Source of the DNA: a virus | DNA: 64,000 nucleotides | Direction: 5' to 3' (one strand) | Virus record (IMG/VR): IMGVR_UViG_3300048672_000970 | Coordinates: 1 to 64,000 of that record | Part shown: in pieces, positions 36,035 to 44,164 of the stretch | Position numbering within the stretch: position 1 is the first letter of the stretch | How the letters are laid out: the number at the start of each line of letters is the position of its first letter | Program-made: the position numbers and the translations under genes | The notes under the pieces: model-generated | What the model saw: only the letters and a program-made list of their open reading frames with translations | Database searches by the model: none | What the model was told of the DNA's origin: nothing

Positions 36035-36265
36035 TTACTTCCCTTCGCACGGAATGTAGGTGAAAGCCACCGATTGGCTATATCCACCACCAGTGGCAAT
36101 CTTTTCAGTGGACATCACTGCATAGCACCGGCCGGCCGAATCTTTCCCATAATACAGATGTGCCAACAGATTGTCAACGTCCCTCTGTGCCATCGGTGTG
36201 AAAGCCGGTTCAACGCACCCCGTCAATGCAAACGCTGCAACCACCATACCAAACAGCTTCTTCAT
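36035..36265 (-). CDS. Small putative lipoprotein (76 aa)
   Basis: MKKLFGMVVAAFALTGCVEP is a lipoprotein signal peptide with lipobox ALTGC, so Cys17 is the expected lipidation site. GGAGTTAGTG lies before the ATG. The mature part contains two further Cys residues (GRCYAV and YIPCEGK) that may form a disulphide in the periplasm. Outer-membrane or periplasmic; a role in superinfection exclusion is possible but not shown. Confidence 0.65.
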   Translation of the reverse strand: MKKLFGMVVAAFALTGCVEPAFTPMAQRDVDNLLAHLYYGKDSAGRCYAVMSTEKIATGGGYSQSVAFTYIPCEGK

Positions 36266-36330
36266 CACTAACTCCGGTTAAATTTCGATGTAATGATTGT
36301 CGCAAAGTTCAGTCATGCCGGCAAGGGTTG

Positions 36331-36344
36331 TTACACTTTGTTAC
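36331..36344 (-). other. Stop-codon-associated motif TAACAAAGTGTAA
   Basis: Second copy; starts at the TAA of the 36341-36529 membrane-protein gene on the minus strand. Confidence 0.55.
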
Positions 36345-36529
36345 ATCCTCGCCCAAATGAACAGACTCACCGCAAACATCACAACCAGCGGTATTGCACC
36401 CACCGACACTAGCCATAGCGCCGCAGAAAAAATTATCATGAAAGTGAAAATGGCGAGAAATATCATCGCCACCGGGATGAATACCCCTAGCATGATGACG
36501 CCAAAAATAAAGAAAGCTAACAGTTCCAT
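36341..36529 (-). CDS. Small two-span membrane protein (62 aa)
   Basis: MELLAFFIFGVIMLGVFI... is almost wholly hydrophobic, with two to three spans and no charged loop to speak of, ending IWARM. GGGGGATTGA precedes the ATG, which overlaps the TGA of the upstream secreted-protein gene. Size and composition allow a holin-like or membrane-regulator role, but nothing proves it. Confidence 0.55.
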   Translation of the reverse strand: MELLAFFIFGVIMLGVFIPVAMIFLAIFTFMIIFSAALWLVSVGAIPLVVMFAVSLFIWARM

Positions 36530-36742
36530 TCAATCCCCCGTTTCAACTTGAGCTGGACATGTGCCAAAATTGTACTTGATTTCAAACCGTTTTTGAAAGT
36601 AGGTGCCCTGGTAATAATACTCACACCATAAAGCAACCGGCCAAGGGCCATTGCCTTCCACTTTCACATTTCCTGTCCAAAACGCAGTTCCGGCATAACT
36701 CATTTGGCAAACGAGTGCCAATCCCAAAATTGTTTTTCGCAT
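36530..36742 (-). CDS. Small secreted protein (70 aa)
   Basis: MRKTILGLALVCQMSYAGTA is a signal peptide with likely cleavage after SYA. The mature part has two Cys (WCEYY, GTCPAQ), probably a disulphide, and many aromatics. Its ribosome binding site AGGAGGG lies in the 3' arm of the terminator hairpin 36748-36769, so translation may depend on that structure being open. Followed by a membrane-protein gene with overlapping start. Confidence 0.55.
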   Translation of the reverse strand: MRKTILGLALVCQMSYAGTAFWTGNVKVEGNGPWPVALWCEYYYQGTYFQKRFEIKYNFGTCPAQVETGD

Positions 36743-36747
36743 ATAGA

Positions 36748-36769
36748 AAAACCCTCCTAAGAGGGTTTT
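36748..36769 (-). terminator. Terminator whose 3' arm is also a ribosome binding site
   Basis: AAAACCCTC and GAGGGTTTT pair around CTAA, with a T-run on the minus strand. The minus-strand 3' arm contains AGGAGGG, the only Shine-Dalgarno of the 36530-36742 gene. Confidence 0.65.
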
Positions 36770-36771
36770 AG

Positions 36772-37053
36772 TTACCAAACAATCGGCTCGCCAGTCAGCT
36801 TGCGCAACAGCATGTTCACACCAGCCAGGGCAAGCAGTTGAACGTCGGGTGAAGCAACGTATCCATAACGCATTTGCAGGCCGATAGCGACCGCTGTAAT
36901 ACCGTTCACCCACAGTGTCTTACTGGTGTACCAAGGCTTACCGGGAACGCTTCCCATCGAGTCTGAAGCAAGGGCGGTGGCCGCCGTCATGATGGTCTGA
37001 TTAATCTTATCACTCGTTTGTTGATCCATATCTTCTTTCAGTTGTTCACTCAT
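36772..37053 (-). CDS. Membrane protein, holin-like (93 aa)
   Basis: A charged N-terminal half is followed by KPWYTSKTLWVNGITAVAIG and VQLLALAGVNMLLRKLTGEPIVW, two hydrophobic segments separated by a short loop. This K-x-W-x-S-K-T-x-W-x-N...E-P-I-x-W pattern is frequent in small phage membrane proteins, some called holins. The start overlaps the upstream gene by 8 bases and a terminator follows. No endolysin is adjacent. Confidence 0.5.
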   Translation of the reverse strand: MSEQLKEDMDQQTSDKINQTIMTAATALASDSMGSVPGKPWYTSKTLWVNGITAVAIGLQMRYGYVASPDVQLLALAGVNMLLRKLTGEPIVW

Positions 37054-37270
37054 TCAGCGACAGAGTGAGTTCGTCGTTTTTGAAAGTTAGGAAAAACACA
37101 TATCCAATCACTTCATCTAACACTCTGACAATCCTGTCTCGTTTTGCTGCATAGGCGGCTGATGTAATTTTGATAGTGAAGGTGTATTTCTCCGGGCCAA
37201 AGACGGCTTCTGGAAAAACAGACATCACCTTGCGTCTGAACTCATCTTGTGTAATTAAAGAAGTGCCCAT
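37046..37270 (-). CDS. Hypothetical protein (74 aa)
   Basis: The start MGTSLITQDEFRRKVM is chosen on GAAAGGAAAGTT upstream. An alpha/beta protein without known motif. It overlaps the GIY-YIG-like gene end by 16 bases and the membrane-protein gene start by 8. A late-type box AATAAATA lies at 37293-37298. Confidence 0.5.
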   Translation of the reverse strand: MGTSLITQDEFRRKVMSVFPEAVFGPEKYTFTIKITSAAYAAKRDRIVRVLDEVIGYVFFLTFKNDELTLSLNE

Positions 37271-37782
37271 AACTTTCCTTTCTTCCAATCAGTATTTATT
37301 TCCTCATCATCAAAACATAAATTCGGTTTAGCAACGTTCGAGTGAAAGAACTGCCCATATTCCTCTTTCAGTTTCTGCTGACATAAGTATTCAAGGCGAC
37401 GCTTATCACCTTTAGTGATTTTATCACCATCACTAATCAACACGTCAAATATCAATTCGAGTGTTTCTATTTGGTCTGAACCGATAGCTGAGGCGAGTTG
37501 TTTTGCCAACATCGCTTCGCCGGTATTTGGAGTTGATGCCCCTGTGACCAATCTTGACTTATACTCTTTCGCCCTCTGCTTCAAATTTGATGTTTGCCCA
37601 ACTCCTATCGAAGAAAGGACTGTTCCATCAGTCAAATATGCATTGACGAAGATAGAGTAAATGCACCAGCAAGAATCGAAAGATGGTTTGATGACAACTA
37701 TCTTATCTTTCAATTTCTGGTGGTGCATTCTACGCTGTTCAAACAGGTCTTGAATGGACAGCGTTTTAATAAGTTCTTCCAT
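37255..37782 (-). CDS. Possible divergent GIY-YIG nuclease (175 aa)
   Basis: CWCIYSIFVNAYLTDG and SIGVGQTSNLKQRAKEYKSRL resemble the two conserved strands and following helix of GIY-YIG domains (GIY...YVGQT-N-L-x-x-R). A Glu in TPNTGEAMLAK may be the metal ligand. The match is weak because the second strand reads SIGVGQT instead of Y-I/V-G. GGGGAAAC precedes the ATG. It could be a degraded homing nuclease. Confidence 0.4.
   Translation of the reverse strand: MEELIKTLSIQDLFEQRRMHHQKLKDKIVVIKPSFDSCWCIYSIFVNAYLTDGTVLSSIGVGQTSNLKQRAKEYKSRLVTGASTPNTGEAMLAKQLASAIGSDQIETLELIFDVLISDGDKITKGDKRRLEYLCQQKLKEEYGQFFHSNVAKPNLCFDDEEINTDWKKGKLWALL
37293..37298 (-). promoter_or_regulatory. Late-promoter-like box (AATAAATACTG)
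   Basis: Minus-strand AATAAATACTG, 23 bases before the ATG of the 37046-37270 gene and within the 3' end of the preceding gene. Confidence 0.4.
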
Positions 37783-37811
37783 GTTTCCCCATCTTTTCAG
37801 ATGGGATTATA

Positions 37812-38114
37812 TCACAGCGGCTTGACCCGGATGACAAACCAGAAGTTAGCGGGATTGTCTTGATTGAAAACCATTTCCCAATAGGGTTCGATACCAACAG
37901 ACTTGAATGCATTGACAAAACCTTCCCATTCAACATCATGCTTTGAAAAGCCTGCCTTGAATGGAATTTGCCCCTTGCTCAGTCCAAGTTCTGCCCATGC
38001 GAATCGATACGGGCCGGTGGCTGTCACGACCACCCCCACTTCTTTGATGGATGGATTGGTAATTTGCTTCGTCAGCACCTTGTACGCATCATCAAAAAAC
38101 TTTACTACACTCAT
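37812..38114 (-). CDS. Hypothetical protein (100 aa)
   Basis: Starts MSVVKFFDDAYKVLTKQ; ATGA overlap with the upstream stop. An alpha/beta protein with many aromatics in the C-terminal half. No family recognised. Confidence 0.55.
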   Translation of the reverse strand: MSVVKFFDDAYKVLTKQITNPSIKEVGVVVTATGPYRFAWAELGLSKGQIPFKAGFSKHDVEWEGFVNAFKSVGIEPYWEMVFNQDNPANFWFVIRVKPL

Positions 38115-38548
38115 TCTGTTTCTCCTTTCGGAAGTTCATTAAACATCGGATAAATTTGCTGAGGATTAAATTCTTCACTCAGGGTCATGTATTTATAATT
38201 CGGCTTTGCTACCTTATGACCAGTTCGATATAAATTCTCCATGAGAAGCATCGTGCTAAACAACGCCATTCGTTCATGCATTTCTTCCACACAGGATGAC
38301 AACTCAATTCCTTCACCAACCGCCAGAATTTCAAGCAGCATCATCAGTTGATGGCAGGAAGCTTCTGATAAAGCCGTTGGCTTGATTAAGAAATTGATGA
38401 AGAACGTTATTTCTTCATCAGTTCTGTTTTCCATCCAGTGCGAAATTGGATAATGCCCCTTAGCCATTAACTGCTTGGCAGCGTCAGAGACGAAAGGTAA
38501 AAATTCCGGATTGTCGATAACGCGATGTAAATCTAAGCCAAAGGACAT
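38111..38548 (-). CDS. Hypothetical protein (145 aa)
   Basis: Starts MSFGLDLHRVIDNPEFL with AGAGGAATC upstream. A helical protein with Met- and Leu-rich centre (MMLLEILAVGEGIELSSC). No catalytic motif or signal peptide seen. Part of a chain of coupled small genes. Confidence 0.55.
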   Translation of the reverse strand: MSFGLDLHRVIDNPEFLPFVSDAAKQLMAKGHYPISHWMENRTDEEITFFINFLIKPTALSEASCHQLMMLLEILAVGEGIELSSCVEEMHERMALFSTMLLMENLYRTGHKVAKPNYKYMTLSEEFNPQQIYPMFNELPKGETE

Positions 38549-38559
38549 TTTGATTCCTC

Positions 38560-38775
38560 TTAAGAGATGATAACCACTTTTTCTTCCATTCCTGAAAGTT
38601 TCCAGTGGGCGAACAATTGCTTCTGCGCGGCAGGATTCAACTGTTCAAAAGTCACGTATGGTGGATTGCCAGCCATCACCGCGTCAAGAATTCGCACTGG
38701 CATATCGCCATGCTCATTGAGCAAATTAGTCAGTTGAGCGATCAGTTCCGTCAACGTTGCAGCCGGCTTTTCCAT
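38560..38775 (-). CDS. Small hypothetical protein (71 aa)
   Basis: MEKPAATLTELIAQLTNLLNEHG followed by DMPVRI: the L-x-x-L-x-x-x-G-D-x-P-V segment is common in small phage proteins of unknown function. Its ATG overlaps the previous stop codon. Confidence 0.5.
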   Translation of the reverse strand: MEKPAATLTELIAQLTNLLNEHGDMPVRILDAVMAGNPPYVTFEQLNPAAQKQLFAHWKLSGMEEKVVIIS

Positions 38776-39041
38776 CAGGCAGCGTTTCGAGAAATCCAGC
38801 GAAGACCGTGGTGAATGGTCACAAGATCGTTATCACTCGGCATCACTGAAAATTGATGCTTCTTGTTCTTACAAACCGAACCTTGGGCGGTAATCGAGTA
38901 AGTCAGGCCATCGTCCAGTTGAATATAGACTGAGCCGATTTGCTGTTGACGCGGAGTTTGAATAACGTCCGCGCGAGGAAACTTGGTCTTAATTGCTTGC
39001 CAAGTCTTAGAACCAGTGATTGATTGAACGTATGAAGTCAT
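38775..39041 (-). CDS. Hypothetical protein (88 aa)
   Basis: The start MTSYVQSITGSKTWQAI is chosen on AAAGGAAAAT before the ATG. Beta-rich and basic; may bind nucleic acid but no motif is certain. Followed directly by the 71-residue gene. Confidence 0.5.
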   Translation of the reverse strand: MTSYVQSITGSKTWQAIKTKFPRADVIQTPRQQQIGSVYIQLDDGLTYSITAQGSVCKNKKHQFSVMPSDNDLVTIHHGLRWISRNAA

Positions 39042-39125
39042 ATTTTCCTTTCGGTTAGGTTGTGCCAAAATGGCTTAGAGAAGGGTGGGCAATCCACCCT
39101 GTAAGAATTTCTATTGTAACAGATT

Positions 39126-39767
39126 TTACTGCAAGTACGTCTTCGACGTTTGATATTCAAGTGCCGCTGCAATTTGGTGAACACCGGACGCTGAATTGCC
39201 ATCAATGACCGTATCCCAATGAGCACGAGTAAACCAGTCAATTTCACTTGAACTCATTGACACAATCCGCTTGGTATGCTCATCAATTTCGGCATAAAGG
39301 ACTTGCGCGATATCTTGCAAAGTTTCGTTATTAACTAACTTACCGAGCAGCGTGCCAACCGTCCGATTGACAATCCGCTCAATCCTCGCCTGAATATCAC
39401 AATAGACGAATACGGAGAAAACCTTGAAGCCAATTTCCTTCGCCTTTTCTTGCCAAGTGAGAAGTCCGTTCGGTTCAACAATGATAACGGGAATCAGATC
39501 CGTTTCAATGACAGAGCTTTTCTGAGCACCGTACAGATGTCCGTTAATTTCAAGTTTCTCCCATTCGACAAACATGTCATTTTTCACCAGAGACATGAAT
39601 TCATCTTCTGAGACGAAATGATAGTCAATACCGTTAATTTCGCCTTCTCGAATTGGTCGGGTGGTCGTCGTGATAATCCGTTGATACTGGCCCGTATCAA
39701 CCAATTCATCAATCAGGGTTGATTTCCCTGATGCAGTTCCACCCACAATTACAATCATCGTCCGCAT
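39126..39767 (-). CDS. Guanylate/nucleoside-monophosphate kinase-like protein
   Basis: P-loop GGTASGKS (9-16), then TTTTRPIREGEINGIDYHFVS, the GMP-binding segment of guanylate kinases (T-T-R-P...E-x-x-G-x-D-Y-x-F), and an Arg in the lid region (ARIERIV). At 213 aa it has the normal length of Gmk. It would phosphorylate GMP or dGMP for phage DNA synthesis. The C-terminal third departs from the family. AGGAGAAAT precedes the ATG; the AAA gene lies 8 bases upstream. Confidence 0.8.
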   Translation of the reverse strand: MRTMIVIVGGTASGKSTLIDELVDTGQYQRIITTTTRPIREGEINGIDYHFVSEDEFMSLVKNDMFVEWEKLEINGHLYGAQKSSVIETDLIPVIIVEPNGLLTWQEKAKEIGFKVFSVFVYCDIQARIERIVNRTVGTLLGKLVNNETLQDIAQVLYAEIDEHTKRIVSMSSSEIDWFTRAHWDTVIDGNSASGVHQIAAALEYQTSKTYLQ

Positions 39768-39775
39768 ATTTCTCC

Positions 39776-40846
39776 TTATCGACCGAACCCAAATGCTGCC
39801 CGAGTTGGCTTCGCTTCCGCATGGTGTTCAGCATGGTTACCTACTGTAGACAGATTATATACCGAAAGTTCAGGAAGTTCCGGCAGGCCGAGAGCCGAAT
39901 TTACATTGACAGCTTCTGAACGAGTCAGATTACGGAAATTGATAACGTCGAAACACCGGCCTGGGCGAAGAAGTGCTGGGTCAACTTTGTTAATGGATGC
40001 GAGGTTGGTCGAGAAGATAATCTTCTTGTTAGACGACATAACACCATCTGCAATGTTCAGAAACTTGTGCAGAAGGTTATTCCCTCGTTCTCGGTCAACA
40101 CTTAGGAAAGTATCCGCGTCTTCCATGATGAGCATCCGTTGAGCAGTATTTTGCATGAAGTTAGCAAAGAATCCGTCACCGGACAGAATTCGATCATCGT
40201 AGGACAGCAGAGCATCCGCGCGAGAAATGCGGATAAGTTGCTTCAGAAAACTGGTCTTACCAGTACCGGGCGGGCCGATGAGGACTAGAACTGACGATTT
40301 GCTTTCCATGTACCGGCGCATGTATGCGTGCGGGTCTTCGGAAATGAACGGATAAGCTTCCGGGATAAATTCCCGATTGTCCAGTTCAATCGTAACTGAA
40401 TTTCCATTCTCAGCATAAACCCATTCAACAGCGGCGGGTGGATTGGTAAAAGCGTCTGATTCAAACCATTGCGCAACTGGTGCCAAAAATTGAGGATTGC
40501 CGGCATAAGAACAGAACAGACGACTATCAAGCCGGCCGGCGATAGTCAGAATAAACTGAGGGTGAATGACGTTAAAACGGAATCCGTTAGAACCCGCGTC
40601 ATTCGATACCACTTCTTCTTCAAAGATGCGGCAATCTTCCATTTTAACTGCACCATCATAACGTCCAATCAGCTCGGCGAAAAACACATCGACGTTAAAT
40701 TCACTTGGGCATGCGACTGACCGGGTGTATTGCCGCTTTGAAATGTAATGCTGAGTAAGATAATCATCAATACGGAACTTGATGATATCTAGCATGTTAT
40801 GAGTATGCGCGGAAATTTTCGATTCGATTGAAGGGTGAGTAATCAT
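39776..40846 (-). CDS. AAA+ ATPase, BCS1-like
   Basis: A C-terminal AAA+ module with Walker A GPPGTGKT (191-198), Walker B MLIMEDAD (238-245), sensor 1 IFSTNL, and the arginine-finger region DPALLRPGRCFDV. The N-terminal 180 residues match no clear domain and may bind the substrate. The P-loop surroundings (VLVLIGPPGTGKTSF) and LRPGRCFD are like BCS1 and other classical AAA unfoldases. Its role in the phage is unknown; it is co-transcribed with a guanylate-kinase-like enzyme and a helicase. Confidence 0.8.
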   Translation of the reverse strand: MITHPSIESKISAHTHNMLDIIKFRIDDYLTQHYISKRQYTRSVACPSEFNVDVFFAELIGRYDGAVKMEDCRIFEEEVVSNDAGSNGFRFNVIHPQFILTIAGRLDSRLFCSYAGNPQFLAPVAQWFESDAFTNPPAAVEWVYAENGNSVTIELDNREFIPEAYPFISEDPHAYMRRYMESKSSVLVLIGPPGTGKTSFLKQLIRISRADALLSYDDRILSGDGFFANFMQNTAQRMLIMEDADTFLSVDRERGNNLLHKFLNIADGVMSSNKKIIFSTNLASINKVDPALLRPGRCFDVINFRNLTRSEAVNVNSALGLPELPELSVYNLSTVGNHAEHHAEAKPTRAAFGFGR

Positions 40847-40855
40847 GCAAGTCCT

Positions 40856-42592
40856 TTATTCAAGTTGAGAAGTGTAAATGGTTTGGAATTCATCCGCCCA
40901 ATCATTATTGGTTGACCACAGCTTTTTGATATTGCTATCAATGAAATAGGTGGTTGCCCAATCGTTAACGTGGCGTACCGACCGGCCGGCGCCTTGCACC
41001 AATTTTAGCAGCGTTTCAAGCTGATAGATGTGCGGGTACTGATCAAGAATTCGCTTCATGCGCGCGTCACCAAGGCTGCCATACGGCGCTTTAACGATGA
41101 TTTGATACCGTGACTGGTCATTAGGCAAATCGATGCCCTCAAAGCCGGCTGGCGTCAGCAGGATGGCAGACCCCTTGTATGCCTTGAAAGCTTTCAGCAC
41201 CTGATTCAGTTTTTTGCCCTGTTCATGTTGAAAGATTTGCGCATTGGTCTTCAATCCATTGGCAATCAAACTGTTCAGCTTGAAAGACGGCGTAAGAATA
41301 ATTCCCCGCTCTTTCTTCGCATGGTGGTGATTGACAATTTGATTGCTCAGGGAAACCAACTTTTTCCCTGTCTCCGGATTCTGTAATGATTGATAACTCA
41401 GTGGAATCGGATTGAGGAAAATAACTTTCTTGTTCTTCTTCGGAAAGACAGCCGGTGCTTTGATGAATTTCACCTTACCGGGAATCTTCATATAAGCCTT
41501 AACTAACGTTTCGTTAATCGTCGCGCTCATGATAAGCGTATAAGTCGAATTGACCATTTCACGATACATATCACCGATGAACAGCGGTTTGATAATGAGC
41601 TGATATGGCTGATTCGGGTCTTGGGCAGTTGGCTGCTTGAACTCATACGAGTGTTCATAAGTTTTTGAAACGAACTTGTCCGTTACGCCGACCAGATTGC
41701 CGAGCTTGCGCGAAAACTTGTTCAGCGTCTTGAACAGTTCTTTGTTCAGGACGAAATCCTTCATGTTGAGAATTCGCTCATTGACATCTGCGAGAAATGG
41801 CCGATAGACATCTTGAAGCATCAGGGAGAAAAACTCAACATAGTTTTCTTGCGTGATATCACCAGACGTAAAAATACCTTTCAGGTCTTTAACTAACTTA
41901 GCATACTTCGGATTCCCGAGTGCAAGCGTTGCTTCTTCAGCGAGTTTATCAAACAGTGTTTCTGACAGTTCTAACGTGACAAAATCAACGAACAGTGAAT
42001 TAGTCAGATGCCCTTCGTCAAATACTGCGAGGGTACGAGATTGCAGTGCGATTTCATCCGGCATGAAAAGTCGGTCAACGTAGTAATACGCATAATTTGT
42101 CACCAGATGGTGTGACTTTTCTTTTTTCTGACGAAGGAAATTGTATTGACAAAAGCGGCAATGCTCATTGAGCATTTCTTCATTGTTCGACCGAGTGAAA
42201 TCGGAGAAAACGCAATCTTCCGCAGTGGTTGGTTCACCCGTACTGGATAGTGCCGAGCAATTATAGTTCGATGCACCTTTCACCACCAGAAAGTTGAGGT
42301 CGCGTTCAGATTCAGCAAAATCGGTCGCATACTGATCGAGCAGGACGTTAGTTGCTGATAGCAGAAATGATGCTTGTTCGTGCTGGTCTGGGTGCAGAAT
42401 TGAATGGAGTGCTTCAGCAGTAACGACCGCTATCGTTGACTTACCTCGGCCAGTGGGTGCGGATAGGATGATGGTTTTGTTATCTTCATCCAGAAATGAG
42501 ACAAGAAGCTGATTGATAATTTCTTCTTGTCCGTCCCACGGCTCACGGCCGACCTTCTTGAACGCGGCTAAAATTTGTTCCTTGTATTTCAT
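40856..42592 (-). CDS. XPD/DinG-like superfamily 2 helicase with Fe-S cluster motif
   Basis: The 578-residue protein (start MKYKEQILAAFKK, preceded by AAAGGACTGC) has Walker A APTGRGKS (45-52), a DEAH-type box VFDEGH, LIMSATI (motif III), and motif VI KLVQGAGRSVRH. Four cysteines at about 112, 127, 145 and 148 fall between motifs Ia and II, the place of the 4Fe-4S cluster in XPD, FANCJ and DinG. These helicases unwind DNA 5' to 3'. It could act in phage replication, recombination or repair. Confidence 0.85.
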   Translation of the reverse strand: MKYKEQILAAFKKVGREPWDGQEEIINQLLVSFLDEDNKTIILSAPTGRGKSTIAVVTAEALHSILHPDQHEQASFLLSATNVLLDQYATDFAESERDLNFLVVKGASNYNCSALSSTGEPTTAEDCVFSDFTRSNNEEMLNEHCRFCQYNFLRQKKEKSHHLVTNYAYYYVDRLFMPDEIALQSRTLAVFDEGHLTNSLFVDFVTLELSETLFDKLAEEATLALGNPKYAKLVKDLKGIFTSGDITQENYVEFFSLMLQDVYRPFLADVNERILNMKDFVLNKELFKTLNKFSRKLGNLVGVTDKFVSKTYEHSYEFKQPTAQDPNQPYQLIIKPLFIGDMYREMVNSTYTLIMSATINETLVKAYMKIPGKVKFIKAPAVFPKKNKKVIFLNPIPLSYQSLQNPETGKKLVSLSNQIVNHHHAKKERGIILTPSFKLNSLIANGLKTNAQIFQHEQGKKLNQVLKAFKAYKGSAILLTPAGFEGIDLPNDQSRYQIIVKAPYGSLGDARMKRILDQYPHIYQLETLLKLVQGAGRSVRHVNDWATTYFIDSNIKKLWSTNNDWADEFQTIYTSQLE

Positions 42593-42646
42593 GCAGTCCT
42601 TTGGTGCAAAGTTGGAGATGCTGAATGATAGCATCTTTTAACGAAC

Positions 42647-42669
42647 AATCCCCGCGTTTAGCGGGGATT
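42647..42669 (-). terminator. Rho-independent terminator
   Basis: AATCCCCGC and GCGGGGATT pair over 9 bp around GTTTA, just after the 42676-42942 gene. Confidence 0.75.
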
Positions 42670-42675
42670 TGTGTT

Positions 42676-42942
42676 TCATCGGTCTTCTGGTTCAACCCAC
42701 ATCTGTTCGGCAGAATAGGTTGCTTGCAGAATCTTTTGCAAATCCATCGTACCAAGCGACCGTTCAAATTCAGAAGACGGATAAGCAATCACCCGTGCAA
42801 CATTCTTGAATCGTTGCAGCTCTTTGTACAGTTGAAGAATATCTGCTTTAGCGTCTTCAAACGCGTACTGAATGGCTGCAGGGCTTTGAGTTACCATTGC
42901 CCGAGGGTCGCAGTTAGTCCATTGGTCAATAGTGCGTTGCAT
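42676..42942 (-). CDS. Hypothetical protein (88 aa)
   Basis: Starts MQRTIDQWTNCDPRAM one base after the stop of the 42944-43429 gene (TAAAATG). A helical, acidic protein without recognised motif; a longer frame back to 43206 is only the shadow of the upstream gene. A terminator follows. Confidence 0.55.
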   Translation of the reverse strand: MQRTIDQWTNCDPRAMVTQSPAAIQYAFEDAKADILQLYKELQRFKNVARVIAYPSSEFERSLGTMDLQKILQATYSAEQMWVEPEDR

Positions 42943-42943
42943 T

Positions 42944-43429
42944 TTAACGACCCCCGATAATGATTCGTGCCCGAGATTCCAGCCCGTAAAGCTGATGATG
43001 CTCTTGCTTTTGAGCATGCTTCGCCCGCGCCTTTGCCTCATCGGCAAATTCATACCGGCGAGCCGTTTGAAAAGTTTGAATGATCTTGCCAACGTCAGAC
43101 AGCACACTTGCACGCGTTGCCAGGATTTCTCCTTCCACGTCCACGTCAATCTTGCTGAAAGAGAAAATGGACGGCTGCGTGTGCTCCAGAGTTTCAACCA
43201 GCACATGATCCATGGCTTGTCGAATATTCTTCACCAGCACTTCATCCTTTTGGCCGGTGGCAAACTGTTCGCGCATCAGCTTTGCCAGCGCAGCATACGC
43301 CTTCGATGCTGCGGGCGTCAGCACGCCGGGGATCGGGAGATTCTTGCGATTCCACGCCTGTTGCTGGCGGGTCAGGAAAGGTTGTTGTGCGGCAATCTTC
43401 TGGCTCGGTTCAACGATGTGCTTTTGCAT
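42944..43429 (-). CDS. Hypothetical protein (161 aa)
   Basis: Start MQKHIVEPSQKIAAQQPF with AAAGGAAGCATC upstream. Helical throughout, with a basic C-terminal part (EAKARAKHAQKQEHHQLYG) that could bind nucleic acid. It is the gene next to the trailer end of the CRISPR array, 96 bases away. No similarity to a Cas protein is visible: no HD, RAMP glycine-rich loop or Cas6 His was found. Confidence 0.6.
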   Translation of the reverse strand: MQKHIVEPSQKIAAQQPFLTRQQQAWNRKNLPIPGVLTPAASKAYAALAKLMREQFATGQKDEVLVKNIRQAMDHVLVETLEHTQPSIFSFSKIDVDVEGEILATRASVLSDVGKIIQTFQTARRYEFADEAKARAKHAQKQEHHQLYGLESRARIIIGGR

Positions 43430-43525
43430 GATGCTTCCTTTCAGGTGGTGTTGCGATGGAATGAATTTTAACGGATTTGACGAAAGAGACAATCAGAAAG
43501 TTGTATCAGGATGTAACCAGATTTT

Positions 43526-44164
43526 ATGTTAATCCGCACAAGTGGCGGCGAGGGACTCACGTAGCTTGAGCATCAAAGACGCGAGCCTTTTAAGCCGCAC
43601 GTATGGCGGCGAGGTCAGCAGAGTATCACCGCATTGCTGAAATCTGCTCTTTTAAGCCGCACGTATGGCGGCGAGGAACTCATCTAACCTGACGCTCATC
43701 GCAGGGCTTCTTTTAAGCCGCACGTATGGCGGCGAGGCTGCTCGGTTTGAGTGCTGATGCAAAAGCTGTTCTTTTAAGCCGCACGTATGGCGGCGAGGGG
43801 ATTTTCTCAGTCAGCGGCAGTCACATCAGTTCTTTTAAGCCGCACGTATGGCGGCGAGGTTTGCAATCCGGCCAGCGGAGTTGAGTGAGATACTTTTAAG
43901 CCGCACGTATGGCGGCGAGGCCAGTCGTTTTCAACGGCGGAAGATTCTTGATTCTTTTAAGCCGCACGTATGGCGGCGAGGATGCGGTCAACTGAAAATT
44001 CTTCTTTCTCAGTTCTTTTAAGCCGCACGTATGGCGGCGAGGGTTGTTTGACAGAATGACTGAATTAGTCGTCAACTTTTAAGCCGCACGTATGGCGGCG
44101 AGGCGCACTCGTGATAGTTCCTGCAGCGATTTCAGCCTTTTAAGCCGCACGTATGGCGGCGAGG
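43526..44164 (-). CRISPR. Orphan CRISPR array, 11 repeats and 10 spacers, type I-F-like repeat
   Basis: Ten identical 28-base repeats (on the plus strand starting CTTTTAAGCC and ending GGCGGCGAGG) end at 43614, 43676, 43737, 43798, 43859, 43920, 43981, 44042, 44103 and 44164. An eleventh, at 43526-43553, differs at six positions and is the degenerate trailer repeat. Spacers are 33 bases, one is 34 (43615-43648), all different. The minus strand is the likely sense: there the repeat has a GCCGC/GCGGC stem and ends CTTAAAAG, close to the stem and CTTAGAAA-type 8-base handle of type I-F repeats, with 18 of 28 positions equal to the common I-F repeat by eye. Transcription would run from the leader at 44165 leftwards. 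No cas gene is near. Confidence 0.95.

Noticed and set aside
42944-43206. N-terminal extension of the 42676-42942 gene
   Set aside because: It overlaps the 42944-43429 gene over 260 bases in another frame, has no ribosome binding site, and the internal ATG directly after the upstream stop explains the gene better.
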